Below, piece by piece: positions 18,228 to 27,757 of a DNA stretch of 64,000 bases (positions within the stretch are counted from its first letter, which is position 1; each line of letters opens with the position of its first letter). The DNA is from Hyphomicrobiales bacterium (GTDB taxonomy: Bacteria > Pseudomonadota > Alphaproteobacteria > Rhizobiales > Rhizobiaceae). The notes beneath the pieces were generated by a model. It worked only from the letters and a program-made list of their open reading frames with translations, was not told the origin of the DNA and ran no database searches. The stretch covers positions 47,443-111,442 of the forward strand of contig UCEY01000011.1 of assembly GCA_900471605.1 (NCBI GenBank), given 5' to 3'. Both the position numbers and the translations under genes were made by a program.

Positions 18228-19010
18228 ATGTCTTCCACCACGCTCACCAGTCTCGCTTCCGCTCTTCTTTCCGGCTCGGTCAAGGTCGTCGACCTGACGG
18301 CGCCGCTCGGGCCGGATACCCCCGTTCTCTACCTGCCGCCGCAGTTCGGCAAGAACACCCCGAAGGTCGCCGTCCATACCATCTCCGAATATAACGAGGA
18401 CGGTCCGTTCTGGGCCTGGAACTGGCTGGAGCTCGGCGAGCACACCGGCACCCATTTCGATGCGCCCTGTCACTGGATCACCGGCAAGGACAAGGAAAAC
18501 AACACGACCGACACCATCCCGCCGCAGAATTTCGTCGCGCCGGTCAATGTCATCGACCGTTCCAAAGAAGCCGCCGAAAACCCGGACTATCTGCTGACCG
18601 TCGACAGCATCAAGGAATGGGAAGCCGAGCATGGCGCGATCGAAGCCGGCAGCTGGGTGCTGATGCGCTCCGACTGGTACAAGCGCAACGGCTCCACCGA
18701 AACCTTCCTGAATGCCGACGAGAACGGCCCGCATTCCCCCGGCCCGACCGCCGAAGCGATCCAATACCTGATCTCGAAAAACATCATCGGCTGGGGCCAG
18801 GAAACCATCGGCACCGATGCCGGCTCGGCCGGCGGCATGAACCCGCCCTTCCCGGCCCATAACCTCATGCATGGAGCCGGCAAATACGGCCTCGCATCCT
18901 TGTCGAACCTCGACCAGCTGCCGCCGAAGGGCGCCGTGCTGATCGCCGCACCGCTGAAGCTCGTCAAGGGCACCGGCTCGCCGGTTCGCGCGCTGGCGCT
19001 GATCGCCTGA
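18228..19010 (+). CDS. Cyclase-family metal hydrolase, isatin hydrolase-like (second copy)
   Basis: 260 residues, clearly paralogous to the protein at 358-1149. The metal motif HTGTHFDAPCH lies at residues 72-82, preceded by FWAWNWLELGE and followed by the GQETIGTDAGSAGG segment. The length again matches isatin hydrolases rather than short KynB formamidases. It is divergent from one FAD oxidoreductase gene and upstream of another. A terminator-like hairpin follows, so part of its transcription may end before the second oxidoreductase. Two copies may differ in specificity or regulation. Confidence 0.82.
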   Translation: MSSTTLTSLASALLSGSVKVVDLTAPLGPDTPVLYLPPQFGKNTPKVAVHTISEYNEDGPFWAWNWLELGEHTGTHFDAPCHWITGKDKENNTTDTIPPQNFVAPVNVIDRSKEAAENPDYLLTVDSIKEWEAEHGAIEAGSWVLMRSDWYKRNGSTETFLNADENGPHSPGPTAEAIQYLISKNIIGWGQETIGTDAGSAGGMNPPFPAHNLMHGAGKYGLASLSNLDQLPPKGAVLIAAPLKLVKGTGSPVRALALIA

Positions 19011-19018
19011 TCCAATCG

Positions 19019-19049
19019 AAGGGCCGGACCGGAAGGTTCCGGCCCTTTC
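19019..19049 (+). terminator. Intrinsic terminator-like hairpin after the second cyclase gene
   Basis: AAGGGCCGG pairs with CCGGCCCTT across a short inner stem-loop (GACC GGAA GGTT with a bulge), then TTCTGT. It is the best intrinsic terminator shape in the window and lies between the cyclase and FAD oxidoreductase genes. Confidence 0.6.
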
Positions 19050-19074
19050 TGTATCCAGCGGAAAGGCGGGCGGC

Positions 19075-20664
19075 ATGGCGGATTTCGACTACATCATCGT
19101 CGGCAGCGGTATCAACGCACTGGTTGCCGCCGCCATGCTCGGCAAGAAAGGCAAGAAGGTTCTCGTCCTGGAGCGTAGCGACCGCGTCGGCGGCTGCCTG
19201 TGCACGGAGGAGGTGACGGCGCCGGGCTTTACCCATGACGTGATGGCCACCACCATGGTGCTGTTCCTGACCTCGCCCGCCTATGGCGCGCTCGGCAAGG
19301 ATCTCGAAGCCCGCGGCCTTGAATTCGCCCATGCCGACCTGCCGACCGGCGTGCTGCGCCCTGACGGTTCTTCCGTCATCCTCTCGAAAGATCGCCAGCG
19401 CAATATCGCCACCTTCGAGGCGCTCGCGGTTGGCGACGGCAAGACCTTCGACAAGGAAATGAACGCCCTCGGCGCCGATGCCGCCTTCCTGTTTTCGCTG
19501 CTCGGCGGCGCACTCTGGTCCGGTACCACGCTGAAGACAGTCGCGAAACAGGGCTGGGGCAAGGGCCTGCGCCAGCTTGCCGCCTGGTTCGGCGATGCCC
19601 TGACGCCCGCACGCGGCTACCTCGAAACCACCTACAGGTCCGAAGCCGCCCACGCCCTCTGGGCGCCCTGGGTCCTGCATTGCGGCCTGGCGCCGGAAAG
19701 CGCCTATTCGGCCGAGATGGTCAAGGTCATCGGTTTTGCGATCGAACTTGCCGGCTGCCCGATCGTCAAGGGAGGCGCTGCGAACCTCGTCAGGGCTTTC
19801 GAGCGACTGATCGCCGATCAGGGCGGCGCGATCCGCACCGGTGCGGATGTCGAACGCATCCTTCCCGGCCCGGGCAGCAAGGCCGCCGGCGTTCGGCTGG
19901 TTGGCGGCGAAACGATCAACGCCACGTCCGGCGTCGTGTGCTCGACGACGCCGAACCAGATCTACGACCGGCTGCTCAGGGACTGGCCGCAACCGGCGCC
20001 GACCGAGATTCAGGAAGGCGTGGCCCGTTATCGATACGGCAAGGGCAATATGCAGATCCACTATGCCCTCTCCGCACCGCCGCGCTGGAAGGGGGATCCC
20101 GATCTCGCCAAGGTGGCATTGCTGCACCTGACGCCCGGGCTCGATGGCGTCTCCCGCGCCACCAACGAATGCGAACGCGGCCTGCTGCCCGCCGAACCGA
20201 CCGTCTGTGTCGGCCAGCCCGCCAGCTTCGACCCTTCACGCGCGCCGGATGGCAAATCCGTTCTCTGGCTGCAGCTTCCCGAAGCGCCGCGCTTCATCAA
20301 GGGCGACGCGGCCGGCGAGATCGCCACGCCCGCCGACGGCCGCTGGACCGAGGAGTTGCGCGAACGTTACGCCGACCGCATCGAAGCACTGCTTTCCTTC
20401 CACATCGAGAACTTCGCCGAGATCAAGCTCGCCCGCCGCGCCTATTCGCCTGCTGACCTGGAAGCATTGAACATGAACCTCGTCGGCGGCGATCCCTATG
20501 GCGGTTTCTGCGGACTCGACCAGTTTTTCCTCTGGCGACCCTTCAAGTCGTCTGTTAACCACCGCACCCACGTGCCGGGCCTCTATCATATCGGCGCCTC
20601 GACCCATCCGGGACCGGGGCTGTCGGGCGGCTCGGGCTTTCTGCTCGCATCGTCGCTGCGTTGA
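19075..20664 (+). CDS. CrtI-like NAD(P)/FAD-dependent oxidoreductase (second copy)
   Basis: 529 residues, a diverged paralogue of the protein at 16332-17909. The FAD-binding start is IIVGSGINALVAAAMLGKKG with acidic VLERSDRVGG, and the C-terminal motif is LYHIGASTHPGPGLSGGSGF. Like its paralogue it sits beside the cyclase gene and a MarR gene. The repeated pairing suggests it supplies or consumes the cyclase substrate, for example by flavin-dependent oxidation of an indolic intermediate, but no substrate can be read directly. Confidence 0.83.
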   Translation: MADFDYIIVGSGINALVAAAMLGKKGKKVLVLERSDRVGGCLCTEEVTAPGFTHDVMATTMVLFLTSPAYGALGKDLEARGLEFAHADLPTGVLRPDGSSVILSKDRQRNIATFEALAVGDGKTFDKEMNALGADAAFLFSLLGGALWSGTTLKTVAKQGWGKGLRQLAAWFGDALTPARGYLETTYRSEAAHALWAPWVLHCGLAPESAYSAEMVKVIGFAIELAGCPIVKGGAANLVRAFERLIADQGGAIRTGADVERILPGPGSKAAGVRLVGGETINATSGVVCSTTPNQIYDRLLRDWPQPAPTEIQEGVARYRYGKGNMQIHYALSAPPRWKGDPDLAKVALLHLTPGLDGVSRATNECERGLLPAEPTVCVGQPASFDPSRAPDGKSVLWLQLPEAPRFIKGDAAGEIATPADGRWTEELRERYADRIEALLSFHIENFAEIKLARRAYSPADLEALNMNLVGGDPYGGFCGLDQFFLWRPFKSSVNHRTHVPGLYHIGASTHPGPGLSGGSGFLLASSLR

Positions 20665-20693
20665 AGCGAGGCGGCTTAGGAGAGATGGATTTC

Positions 20694-21203
20694 ATGGCAG
20701 AACGGTTTTCGGGCGTGGTGCTGCGCTGGCACCAGGAAGGCGATCAGGAAAATCGGCCGACCATGGGCGAGATCGGCCTCAACCATTTCGCGCCGTATCT
20801 GATGAACCGCATCATCTCCCGCTGGAATTCCAACATGGCGGAGGAATTGCGCGAGTACGAGCTCTCGACCGCCAAGATGCGCACGCTCGCGGTCCTCAGC
20901 GTCTCCGCTTCGCTTACCATCAACGAGCTTTCGATCTTTGCCGTCATCGAGCAGTCGACCATGAGCCGCACGCTCGATTCCCTCGAGGAACAGGGCTATA
21001 TCCGCCGCACGCCCCGCGCAGAAGACATGCGCATCCGCGACGTGACCATCACGGAGGAGGGCCGCACCGCCTTCGGCCGCTTCTGGCCGACCATGTATGA
21101 TTCACTGGTGCGGATGTTCGACGGCATCGACGAGGAGGAATATCGCGCCTTCACGGGCACGTTGCACAAGATCCTCCTCAACATCCGCAAGCACGAGATC
21201 TGA
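20694..21203 (+). CDS. MarR-family transcriptional regulator
   Basis: 169 residues from ATG 20694, which has AGGAGA ten bases upstream; earlier frames start at TTG 20661 or at ATG 20685, which touches the ribosome site. The recognition helix is FAVIEQSTMSRTLDSLEEQG and the wing is RIRDVTITEEG, with flanking dimerisation helices. It follows the FAD oxidoreductase by 29 bp and is probably in its operon, a common layout for local repressors of aromatic catabolism. It converges on acvB with only 6 bp between. Confidence 0.87.
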   Translation: MAERFSGVVLRWHQEGDQENRPTMGEIGLNHFAPYLMNRIISRWNSNMAEELREYELSTAKMRTLAVLSVSASLTINELSIFAVIEQSTMSRTLDSLEEQGYIRRTPRAEDMRIRDVTITEEGRTAFGRFWPTMYDSLVRMFDGIDEEEYRAFTGTLHKILLNIRKHEI

Positions 21204-21209
21204 TCGGGG

Positions 21210-22580
21210 CTATTTCGACAGCCGTGTCTGCAGGCTGTCCCGGATGCGCTTGCCGAGCGCCTGATAGTTCTCGTCGAAATGATGACCGCCCTCGATCGGC
21301 ACGACTTCCACGCCCTTGTCCTTCAGCGTCGGGCAGGGGTCGTCGTCCTCATCCGTGCCGTAGACGCATTGAAGGATCTTCGGATCGATCTTGACGACGT
21401 CCTTCATCGTATCGCCACCCTTGCCGGCGCCTGCGACGCCAAGCCAGCCGGTGACCGAAATCTCGTAGTCCACGTCACGCGAGAGGCCGAGTAGCGTGAT
21501 CTGCTTGACCCGTGCACGGTCCGCGGCCGGCAGGGAATTGTAGGTCGCGGGCAGCACGTCCGCGCCGAACGAGTAACCGATCAGCAGGACGTTCTGGACA
21601 CCCCATTGCCGGCGATAGTGTTCGATGATCTTTGACAGATCATCCGCCGTCGCCTGCGGCGTGCGTTCGGACCAGAAGTAACGCAACGAATCCAGTCCGA
21701 CCGTCGGAATGCCCTGCGATTGAAGATAGCCGCCCACCTCGCTGTCGAGGTCGCGCCAGCCGCCATCGCCGGAAAAGATCACCGCCATCGTGTTCATGGC
21801 CGGCTTGGCCTGGAGAATGGTCAGGGGAAGGTCGAGCGGCTGGTTGATCCGCCCGGCCGCCGCGATACGGGTGGCGAGCACCTGCGACAGCGCCACATCC
21901 GGCGTCTCGCCGGAATTGATCAACTCCACCTCCGGGTGGTCCTGCTTCAGGCGCTGTCCATGCGCCTTGCCGCCGGCATCGGCGGAAGGCGTGGAAACAA
22001 TCGCCACCGCCGCCGGCAACGCGCCGTCGTCAAAACCGTAGATCGTGCGATCGCCGGCCTTCTGTTTGGATGCCGGGGTACAGAGTTCCTTGGCCAGCGG
22101 GATGCCCGCCAGCGGATCGACGGCGATTGCCTCCTCGATCGTCGCGGCCGGGCTCTGGGAGATCATCGCAAGCGCCAGCGCGCCGCCTTCGCCGATGCCG
22201 GCAACGATCGGGTGGCGGTATTGCGGGTTTCCGATCCGCCGCTGCACCTGCTGGGAGACGTCCTCGATATCGGACACCATGTAGATGCACTCGCCGTCAT
22301 CGGCGTTGAGCGATTTGACATAGGACGGGAAATCGATGCCGACCACGGCCGCGCCGGCGGCGAGCAGCTTCTGCGCCTCGGCATCCTCCGGCGCGCCCCA
22401 GCCCCGACTGCCGGAAATCAGGAACACGATGCCTTCAAGATCGCTGCCATTGTTCGGCACAAGGATGCGCGGCTGCGGGATCAGGCCCGTGTGATAATCC
22501 TGCTGATCCTGGGCAGCAGCCGTCAGGGCGCCGAACGTCAGGGCGGCAAGCGCCATCGAAAGAGAACGTAGAAACATCAT
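21210..22580 (-). CDS. acvB: AcvB/VirJ-family periplasmic lysyl-phosphatidylglycerol hydrolase
   Basis: 456 residues with a signal peptide (SLSMALAALTFGALTAAAQ). Two alpha/beta-hydrolase-like halves follow, the second carrying the nucleophile elbow GYSFGADV near residue 345 and an aspartate/histidine-rich end with PIEGGHHFDE. This is the AcvB/VirJ architecture. In Agrobacterium, AcvB removes the lysyl group from lysyl-phosphatidylglycerol in the periplasm. The ATG overlaps the stop of lpiA by 4 nt, matching the known lpiA-acvB operon, so the pair makes and degrades the same lipid. Confidence 0.9.
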   Translation of the reverse strand: MMFLRSLSMALAALTFGALTAAAQDQQDYHTGLIPQPRILVPNNGSDLEGIVFLISGSRGWGAPEDAEAQKLLAAGAAVVGIDFPSYVKSLNADDGECIYMVSDIEDVSQQVQRRIGNPQYRHPIVAGIGEGGALALAMISQSPAATIEEAIAVDPLAGIPLAKELCTPASKQKAGDRTIYGFDDGALPAAVAIVSTPSADAGGKAHGQRLKQDHPEVELINSGETPDVALSQVLATRIAAAGRINQPLDLPLTILQAKPAMNTMAVIFSGDGGWRDLDSEVGGYLQSQGIPTVGLDSLRYFWSERTPQATADDLSKIIEHYRRQWGVQNVLLIGYSFGADVLPATYNSLPAADRARVKQITLLGLSRDVDYEISVTGWLGVAGAGKGGDTMKDVVKIDPKILQCVYGTDEDDDPCPTLKDKGVEVVPIEGGHHFDENYQALGKRIRDSLQTRLSK

Positions 22581-25159
22581 TTACCGACCACTCCTCTCAA
22601 GCCGCCGCCGATCAGAAGCGTTGCGTCCATCATCACGATGGCGGGGCTGACACCCCCTGCCACAGCCAGATAACGCGGCTCCCAGGCGGGCTGGAACTTC
22701 GACTTGAAAGCTTTCAACCCTTTGAAATTGTAGAACCGTTCGCCGTGTTCGAAAACGACGCTGCCGATCCGGTCCCAAGCGAGCGCAGCCTCGCGCGTCG
22801 ACATGCCCGAAAGTGGGGCCATGCCGAGATTGAAATGTCCATAACCGGCATCGCGAAGATATTCCATGATCTTCACGAACAGGAAATCCATGGAGCCTTT
22901 CGGCGCACCCGGCATGAAGCGCATCAGATCGACGGTACCTTCATACTTCGTATCGGTGAGCGACAGCGTCGCGAAGGCGACGATCCTGCCGTCCTTCCTG
23001 AGGATCGCGACCGGCTGGGCGCTGACATAGTCATCCCGGAAAGCGCCGAGCGAGAATGTCTTCTCGCGCGTGTTGTGATCTTCGAGCCAGGCATCCGACA
23101 CGCGCCTGAGTTCTTCGACATGGGTCATCACATCCGGCTGCTCGATGACCGAAAACTCCAAACCTTCCCGGACGCCCTTGTTGATGGCCTGGCGAAGCGC
23201 AGCAAGCCGGCTGCCCTTGAGGTCGAAATGCGACAGATCGACGATCGCCAGTTCACCCAGCTTGAAAGCCCTGAGACCCGCATCGACGCAATGTGAAAGG
23301 AGGCCCGGAGAAATCTGATAGAGCACGGCACGGCCCCCCTGGGCGCGAGCCTCTTCCACGAAACGCCAGACGAGATCAGCCTTCTCATCCTGCGGTCCGA
23401 CCGGATCGAAAAGCGCGATCCAGGAACGGCCCTGGATACCGTACATGATAAAGGCATTGCCGCTTTCGGAGAACATCAGCCGCTTGTCGCCCATCCGCAC
23501 AAGATTGGCGTCGGCGTTGTCCTGCGCCATGACGAGCTGCACTGCCCGCTCGAGGTCGCCCGGCGTCGACAATGCCGAACGTCGAGCCGCCGGCCGCAGG
23601 AGGCTGAACACGGAGATCGTCGCCGCAAAAATCGCCAAGCCGAGGACGGCGCGCAATCCGCGCGGCGCTTCCCCGGAGAACTCGAACTGCCACCAGAGCT
23701 CCCGGCTGTAGTCCACCTCGCGATAGACGAACAGCAGGACCGTGATCGCCGCAGCGACGACGATGAACATGGCCGCGATCCAGCTTGGCGTCAGCACATG
23801 TCCGAACAGCGATGCCCGGCGCTTGAACTGCTTGGCGCTGAGAAACAGGCCGATCAGCAGGATGATCAGGAACGTCGCCTCGAAAAGCGCGAGTGCCCGC
23901 ATGAAGGCGAGAACCAGCGCCAAGGCAGTGCAGACCATGCCGGTCCACCACGCGCCATCCAGCCGCTGGCCGATGCCGCGCGCCGCGACGAACAGCAGCA
24001 GGCCGAGAATGCTGGACAGGAAATGCGCGCCTTCGAACACCGGCAGCGGCAGGTAGTTGCCAAGGAAATTGATGTCGGAATCCGGCGTCGGGGTCACGCT
24101 CGAGAAGATCAGCATGGCCCCGGCGATCATCGAGAAAGTTGCCAGAAGCGGCGGCGCGAGGCGGAATTCGAGCTTGCGGAGCGTCGAGGCGACGGGGTGA
24201 TGCGCAAGCTGCCTGATCTCGACGCCGATCACCACCAGCGTGGCAATCAGCAGCGGCAGGACGTGATAGATGACGCGGTAGAGAACGAGGCTGCCGAGCA
24301 CTTCGTCAAGGCTGACCCTGTTGCCAAGTGCGGCAACGATCACCGTTTCGAAGACGCCCAGACCGGCGGGTACATGGCTCAGGACGCCGAGGCCGACGGC
24401 CGTCGCATAGATAGCCAGAAAGGAAGGCCAGCCGATTTCCGTCTGCGGCAGAAGCACGTAGAGGACGGAAGCCGAGGCGGCGATATCGAGTGCGGTGATC
24501 AGGAACTGCTGCGAGGACGTACGGGTATCCGGCAGGCGGATGCTCAGGCTTCCGACCGAAACCGTCCGCCCGTCTCGCCCAAGGATCACGACGGCGGTCA
24601 GCACGATGATGATCACCACCGCGCCGGCGCGCACCCAATCCCCGTCGATGTCGAGAATGGCACCGATCCTCGGCGCCGTGACCAGCGACGCAAGCGCGGT
24701 GACCGCCAGAAGCCCGATGCCGAAGGCGAGCGTCACGAACGCGATGACGCGCCCGATATCGTCCGGCGAAAGCCCCAGGCGCGAATAGGCGCGGAACCGG
24801 ATGGCGCCGCCGCTGAGCGCGCCAAATCCGGCCGTATTGCCCACGGCATAGGCGCTGAACGCCGTTATCGCGACAGGCACGAAAGGCAGCGACCGGCCGA
24901 TATAGGTGATCGCATTCACGTCGTATCCGACCAGGGCCGCGAAACTCAGTGCCGTGAAGAACACCGCAAGGCCGATCGAAGACCAGCGCGTATTGGCGAG
25001 AGCCTCGATAACGTCGTCATAGCTGACCTCGTTCGTGAGGTTGTAGATCGCAAAAGTCGTGAACGCGAAAACCGCCAACGCCGCCGCGGCGATGAGGTAA
25101 GGACGATACGTCTCAAGGATGTCTCGAAAGCGACTTGGCTGACGATCCGTGGATTCCAT
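22577..25159 (-). CDS. lpiA: Bifunctional lysylphosphatidylglycerol synthase/flippase, MprF/LpiA family
   Basis: 860 residues. About 14 hydrophobic helices in residues 20-530 form the flippase. The C-terminal 300 residues are the DUF2156 aminoacyltransferase, with KADLVWRFVEEARAQGG, RKDGRIVAFATLSL and YGHFNLGMAPLSGM. It transfers lysine from Lys-tRNA to phosphatidylglycerol and flips the product, giving resistance to cationic peptides and acid in rhizobia. The start is ambiguous: ATG 25159 is used, while ATG 25189 adds ten residues and neither has a clear ribosome site. It overlaps acvB by 4 nt. Confidence 0.92.
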   Translation of the reverse strand: MESTDRQPSRFRDILETYRPYLIAAAALAVFAFTTFAIYNLTNEVSYDDVIEALANTRWSSIGLAVFFTALSFAALVGYDVNAITYIGRSLPFVPVAITAFSAYAVGNTAGFGALSGGAIRFRAYSRLGLSPDDIGRVIAFVTLAFGIGLLAVTALASLVTAPRIGAILDIDGDWVRAGAVVIIIVLTAVVILGRDGRTVSVGSLSIRLPDTRTSSQQFLITALDIAASASVLYVLLPQTEIGWPSFLAIYATAVGLGVLSHVPAGLGVFETVIVAALGNRVSLDEVLGSLVLYRVIYHVLPLLIATLVVIGVEIRQLAHHPVASTLRKLEFRLAPPLLATFSMIAGAMLIFSSVTPTPDSDINFLGNYLPLPVFEGAHFLSSILGLLLFVAARGIGQRLDGAWWTGMVCTALALVLAFMRALALFEATFLIILLIGLFLSAKQFKRRASLFGHVLTPSWIAAMFIVVAAAITVLLFVYREVDYSRELWWQFEFSGEAPRGLRAVLGLAIFAATISVFSLLRPAARRSALSTPGDLERAVQLVMAQDNADANLVRMGDKRLMFSESGNAFIMYGIQGRSWIALFDPVGPQDEKADLVWRFVEEARAQGGRAVLYQISPGLLSHCVDAGLRAFKLGELAIVDLSHFDLKGSRLAALRQAINKGVREGLEFSVIEQPDVMTHVEELRRVSDAWLEDHNTREKTFSLGAFRDDYVSAQPVAILRKDGRIVAFATLSLTDTKYEGTVDLMRFMPGAPKGSMDFLFVKIMEYLRDAGYGHFNLGMAPLSGMSTREAALAWDRIGSVVFEHGERFYNFKGLKAFKSKFQPAWEPRYLAVAGGVSPAIVMMDATLLIGGGLRGVVGK

Positions 25160-25489
25160 GTGAGCTGCCGGTGCTGAAGAACTTCGCATCTAGTTTTTGG
25201 ACAGATGCGCAGCAAAAGCAACGGGATCGCGGCTATAATGTGTCTGTATGCTTAAAACCGGAACATGACCGCCGCCTTGAGCGTGTTCTGCGTGCAGCCA
25301 GCCGTGCTCAAACCCACCCTGTTCAAGAAGAACTCATCCGGCGGGTGCGTGTTTTATAAATACATTATAACTTTTGATTGCAAAACATGATTTCTTAACG
25401 CACATTAACCATCCGAGGCATCCAGGGCCCACCGGTTAAGAGTGGAGATGCCGACGCTGGCAGCAAGTTGCTGCAGGGGGATCGGGGAC
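25160..25489. other. Intergenic region between lpiA and the lipoprotein gene
   Basis: This 330-bp stretch separates two diverging genes. It contains an isolated TATAAT (25234-25239, plus strand) without a matching -35, and an AT-rich block at 25350-25400 that may hold the lipoprotein promoter. A 74-codon frame here runs antisense into lpiA and looks non-coding. I see no convincing gene, repeat or operator. Confidence 0.4.
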
Positions 25490-26137
25490 ATGTTTGACAA
25501 GATCTGCGCTGCCGCGCTCGCGGCGGCATTGGTAGGTTGTACCTCCGCGAATGAAAAGGTGCAGCAAGCCGAAATCGGCGGCACCAAATCTCTGGTCATG
25601 ACCGGCAATTTCAGGCTCATCACCGAACGCAAACGACTGGGTTATTCGATCATTTGCAGCGAACCCAGCCCGGACTACACGGTTGCCTTCGACAAATCCG
25701 CCAAAGCGACGGTCAAGATCACCAGTTCGACCGGGACCACGACCGAAGTCGCGCCGGATGCCAAGACGGATGAGAGTATCGAGGAGGGAGAGGGTCGCGC
25801 CGGTGCGGTGCTGGCGCTGCGCGACGGCCTGTATAGAGCCTGCGAGGCCTATGCCAACGGCTTCATCGGCCATGATGCCTATTCCATCATTCTCAGCCAA
25901 TACGGCAATCTTCTGGTCGCTCTGGTCGGCCGCCCCGTCATTGGGCCGGACGGCAAGCCGGTTGCCACCCCGACCGGCGCCATAAATCCGCGCCAGGCCA
26001 CGCTGTCGGCACTGGTGGTTGCCTGTATCAGCGGACAGGACCCGACCCGCGGGCCCACATCTCTTAACCCATTGCTGAATATGAACTTCTGCAGCAAGGT
26101 TCTGAACACCGCCCTGGCGGCTTCCAGCCGGGGATGA
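25490..26137 (+). CDS. Hypothetical lipoprotein
   Basis: 215 residues starting at ATG 25490, which follows a G-rich ribosome site. The N-terminus FDKICAAALAAALVGCTS is a lipoprotein signal with a lipobox-like LVGC, so the mature protein would be attached at Cys16. The rest has no motif I recognise; residues 100-150 hold a helix (AGAVLALRDGLYRACEAYANG), and the C-terminal third has two cysteines. An ATG at 25442 would add 16 residues and spoil the signal. It stands alone, convergent with iorB. Confidence 0.7.
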   Translation: MFDKICAAALAAALVGCTSANEKVQQAEIGGTKSLVMTGNFRLITERKRLGYSIICSEPSPDYTVAFDKSAKATVKITSSTGTTTEVAPDAKTDESIEEGEGRAGAVLALRDGLYRACEAYANGFIGHDAYSIILSQYGNLLVALVGRPVIGPDGKPVATPTGAINPRQATLSALVVACISGQDPTRGPTSLNPLLNMNFCSKVLNTALAASSRG

Positions 26138-26206
26138 TCATTGCGGCGACCGACTGGTATGCGAAGCGGATTGGCATGCCGCCGCGAGAACGCGACGGCT
26201 CTCGCT

Positions 26207-27754
26207 TCAAAGCGTGGAAACCGTCTTCAACGCGCCGTCCAGCGCAATGCCGTTTTCATCCAGCAATGCCGCCTGACGCAGGCGCTTCATCCAGGCCGCA
26301 CCGTCTTCACGGTCCGCCAGGGTCCCCAACGCCGACATCACCCGATCAAACTTTGAAAGCCCGCGTGCATGGGTGTCGGAATAACCCTTCACCAGCCGGC
26401 GATTGTTGATCACCTCTACCGCGAGGTCGTAGTTCCGCGAAAGCAGCGACGTCGCCGTCTGGAGCCAGGCTTCGCGATGCTCGATTTCCCGCGCGTGCCG
26501 CAGCGTGCCACGGCGGATGCGGCGGAGTGCCGCCAGCGTGTAGAGCGTCAGGAACCAGAAGAGCGTGCCGGTCTGCACCCGGCGGCCCTTGTTGATGCGA
26601 CGGTCGAGCCATGCGAAAACCTTCGGACGGCTTTCGACCCACAGGCCCAATGTCTTCGGCATGGTCCCGACGACTTCTTCCATGCGCGGATGCATGTATT
26701 CGGTCATGTAGAGAAGCTGGTCCTGCTTGACGCCGACTTCCTTGCGGACACGATCGAAACGCGAGCCGCGGGTTTTCAGGTCGGCGACGCGGATCACATC
26801 GTCATAGGCCATGGCGACGGCGACGTATTTCGCCGACTGGACGGTGAAGGCATAGTCGCGATCCTCGCCATCATTGGCGCGGTCGAGCGCGTGAAGCTTG
26901 CCGACCCGGTCGAGATATTCGCCGGCATAGGCCGGATCCTGGAAATCCGTGAGCTTCTTGACGCCAGCAAACAGCAGCGGCCAGGCGACCTCGGGGAATT
27001 CGGCCCGCAGGCGATGGACGAGGCGATCGAGCTCCGGATGTCCGGCTGTTTCCGGCATGACATCGAAACGCTTCGGCGCCGAAGCGGTGATTTCGTCCCG
27101 CGGTTTGGCCCTGGTCCGCTCATAGGCGGCGTTGAAGGCGCGCAGGCTGGGCTCGACGCCCTTGCCGCCGCCGCGGATCGTCGCCTCGAAGGCTTCCTTG
27201 GAGAAGGGCAGCACGTCGGCCGCGGCAAGCGCGCCGAACATCGAGGCGGAGATCACGCTGCCGTTTTTCAGCGCCAGCGTATCCATATCGAAGGCGATGG
27301 TGCGCCTGGCGGCGAAATCGGTGGCGCCGACAACCACGGTCGGATCGCCGATGCCGTCGCCCGGCTTTTCCTTTTCGCCAACCGCGAAAGAACGGTGCGT
27401 CGAGGCGATCAGCGTTGTCTTGTCCGGCGTCACGAGGCCGCGCAGCACGGAGCGGCCGGCCTCCATCAATTCGGCGGCGAGCACGACATCGACATCGCCC
27501 GGCGTCGGCATCAGCGAAAAGATCGGCGACACGCCGTCACGGGCCGGCAGCATCTCGATATAATAGATCGTCGCGCCGGTACGCTGGGCAACGCCCGGCA
27601 CCGAGGTCGACTGCGCCATCCAGCCCTGCTCTTCGGCAAGGCCGACGATCCAGTCGGCCAGCACGCCGCCGCCCTGGCCGCCCATGGCCATGATGGCAAG
27701 TGTCAGGGGCTTGTCGGAAGCGTGCAGCGTCTTGGGGTTTACCGTCTCATTCAT
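26207..27754 (-). CDS. iorB: Indolepyruvate oxidoreductase subunit beta-like protein
   Basis: 515 residues. The N-terminal 210 residues match the gamma/beta subunit of 2-oxoacid:acceptor oxidoreductases (LAIMAMGGQGGGVLADWIV, SVPGVAQRTGATIYYIEM). The remainder is the long C-terminal extension (DUF6537-type) found in aerobic alphaproteobacteria. With iorA it would decarboxylate an aryl-pyruvate, classically indolepyruvate, to the aryl-acetyl-CoA while reducing ferredoxin. The ATG lies 3 nt after the iorA stop, so the two are translated together. Confidence 0.85.
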   Translation of the reverse strand: MNETVNPKTLHASDKPLTLAIMAMGGQGGGVLADWIVGLAEEQGWMAQSTSVPGVAQRTGATIYYIEMLPARDGVSPIFSLMPTPGDVDVVLAAELMEAGRSVLRGLVTPDKTTLIASTHRSFAVGEKEKPGDGIGDPTVVVGATDFAARRTIAFDMDTLALKNGSVISASMFGALAAADVLPFSKEAFEATIRGGGKGVEPSLRAFNAAYERTRAKPRDEITASAPKRFDVMPETAGHPELDRLVHRLRAEFPEVAWPLLFAGVKKLTDFQDPAYAGEYLDRVGKLHALDRANDGEDRDYAFTVQSAKYVAVAMAYDDVIRVADLKTRGSRFDRVRKEVGVKQDQLLYMTEYMHPRMEEVVGTMPKTLGLWVESRPKVFAWLDRRINKGRRVQTGTLFWFLTLYTLAALRRIRRGTLRHAREIEHREAWLQTATSLLSRNYDLAVEVINNRRLVKGYSDTHARGLSKFDRVMSALGTLADREDGAAWMKRLRQAALLDENGIALDGALKTVSTL

Positions 27755-27757
27755 GGA

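Noticed and set aside
16332..20664. Carotenoid biosynthesis cluster based on two CrtI-like proteins
   Set aside because: There is no phytoene synthase, cyclase of the carotenoid type or isoprenoid gene; the CrtI-like family has many non-carotenoid members.
25135..25359. A 74-codon frame upstream of the lipoprotein gene
   Set aside because: It begins inside lpiA on the opposite strand, has no ribosome site and no recognisable sequence.
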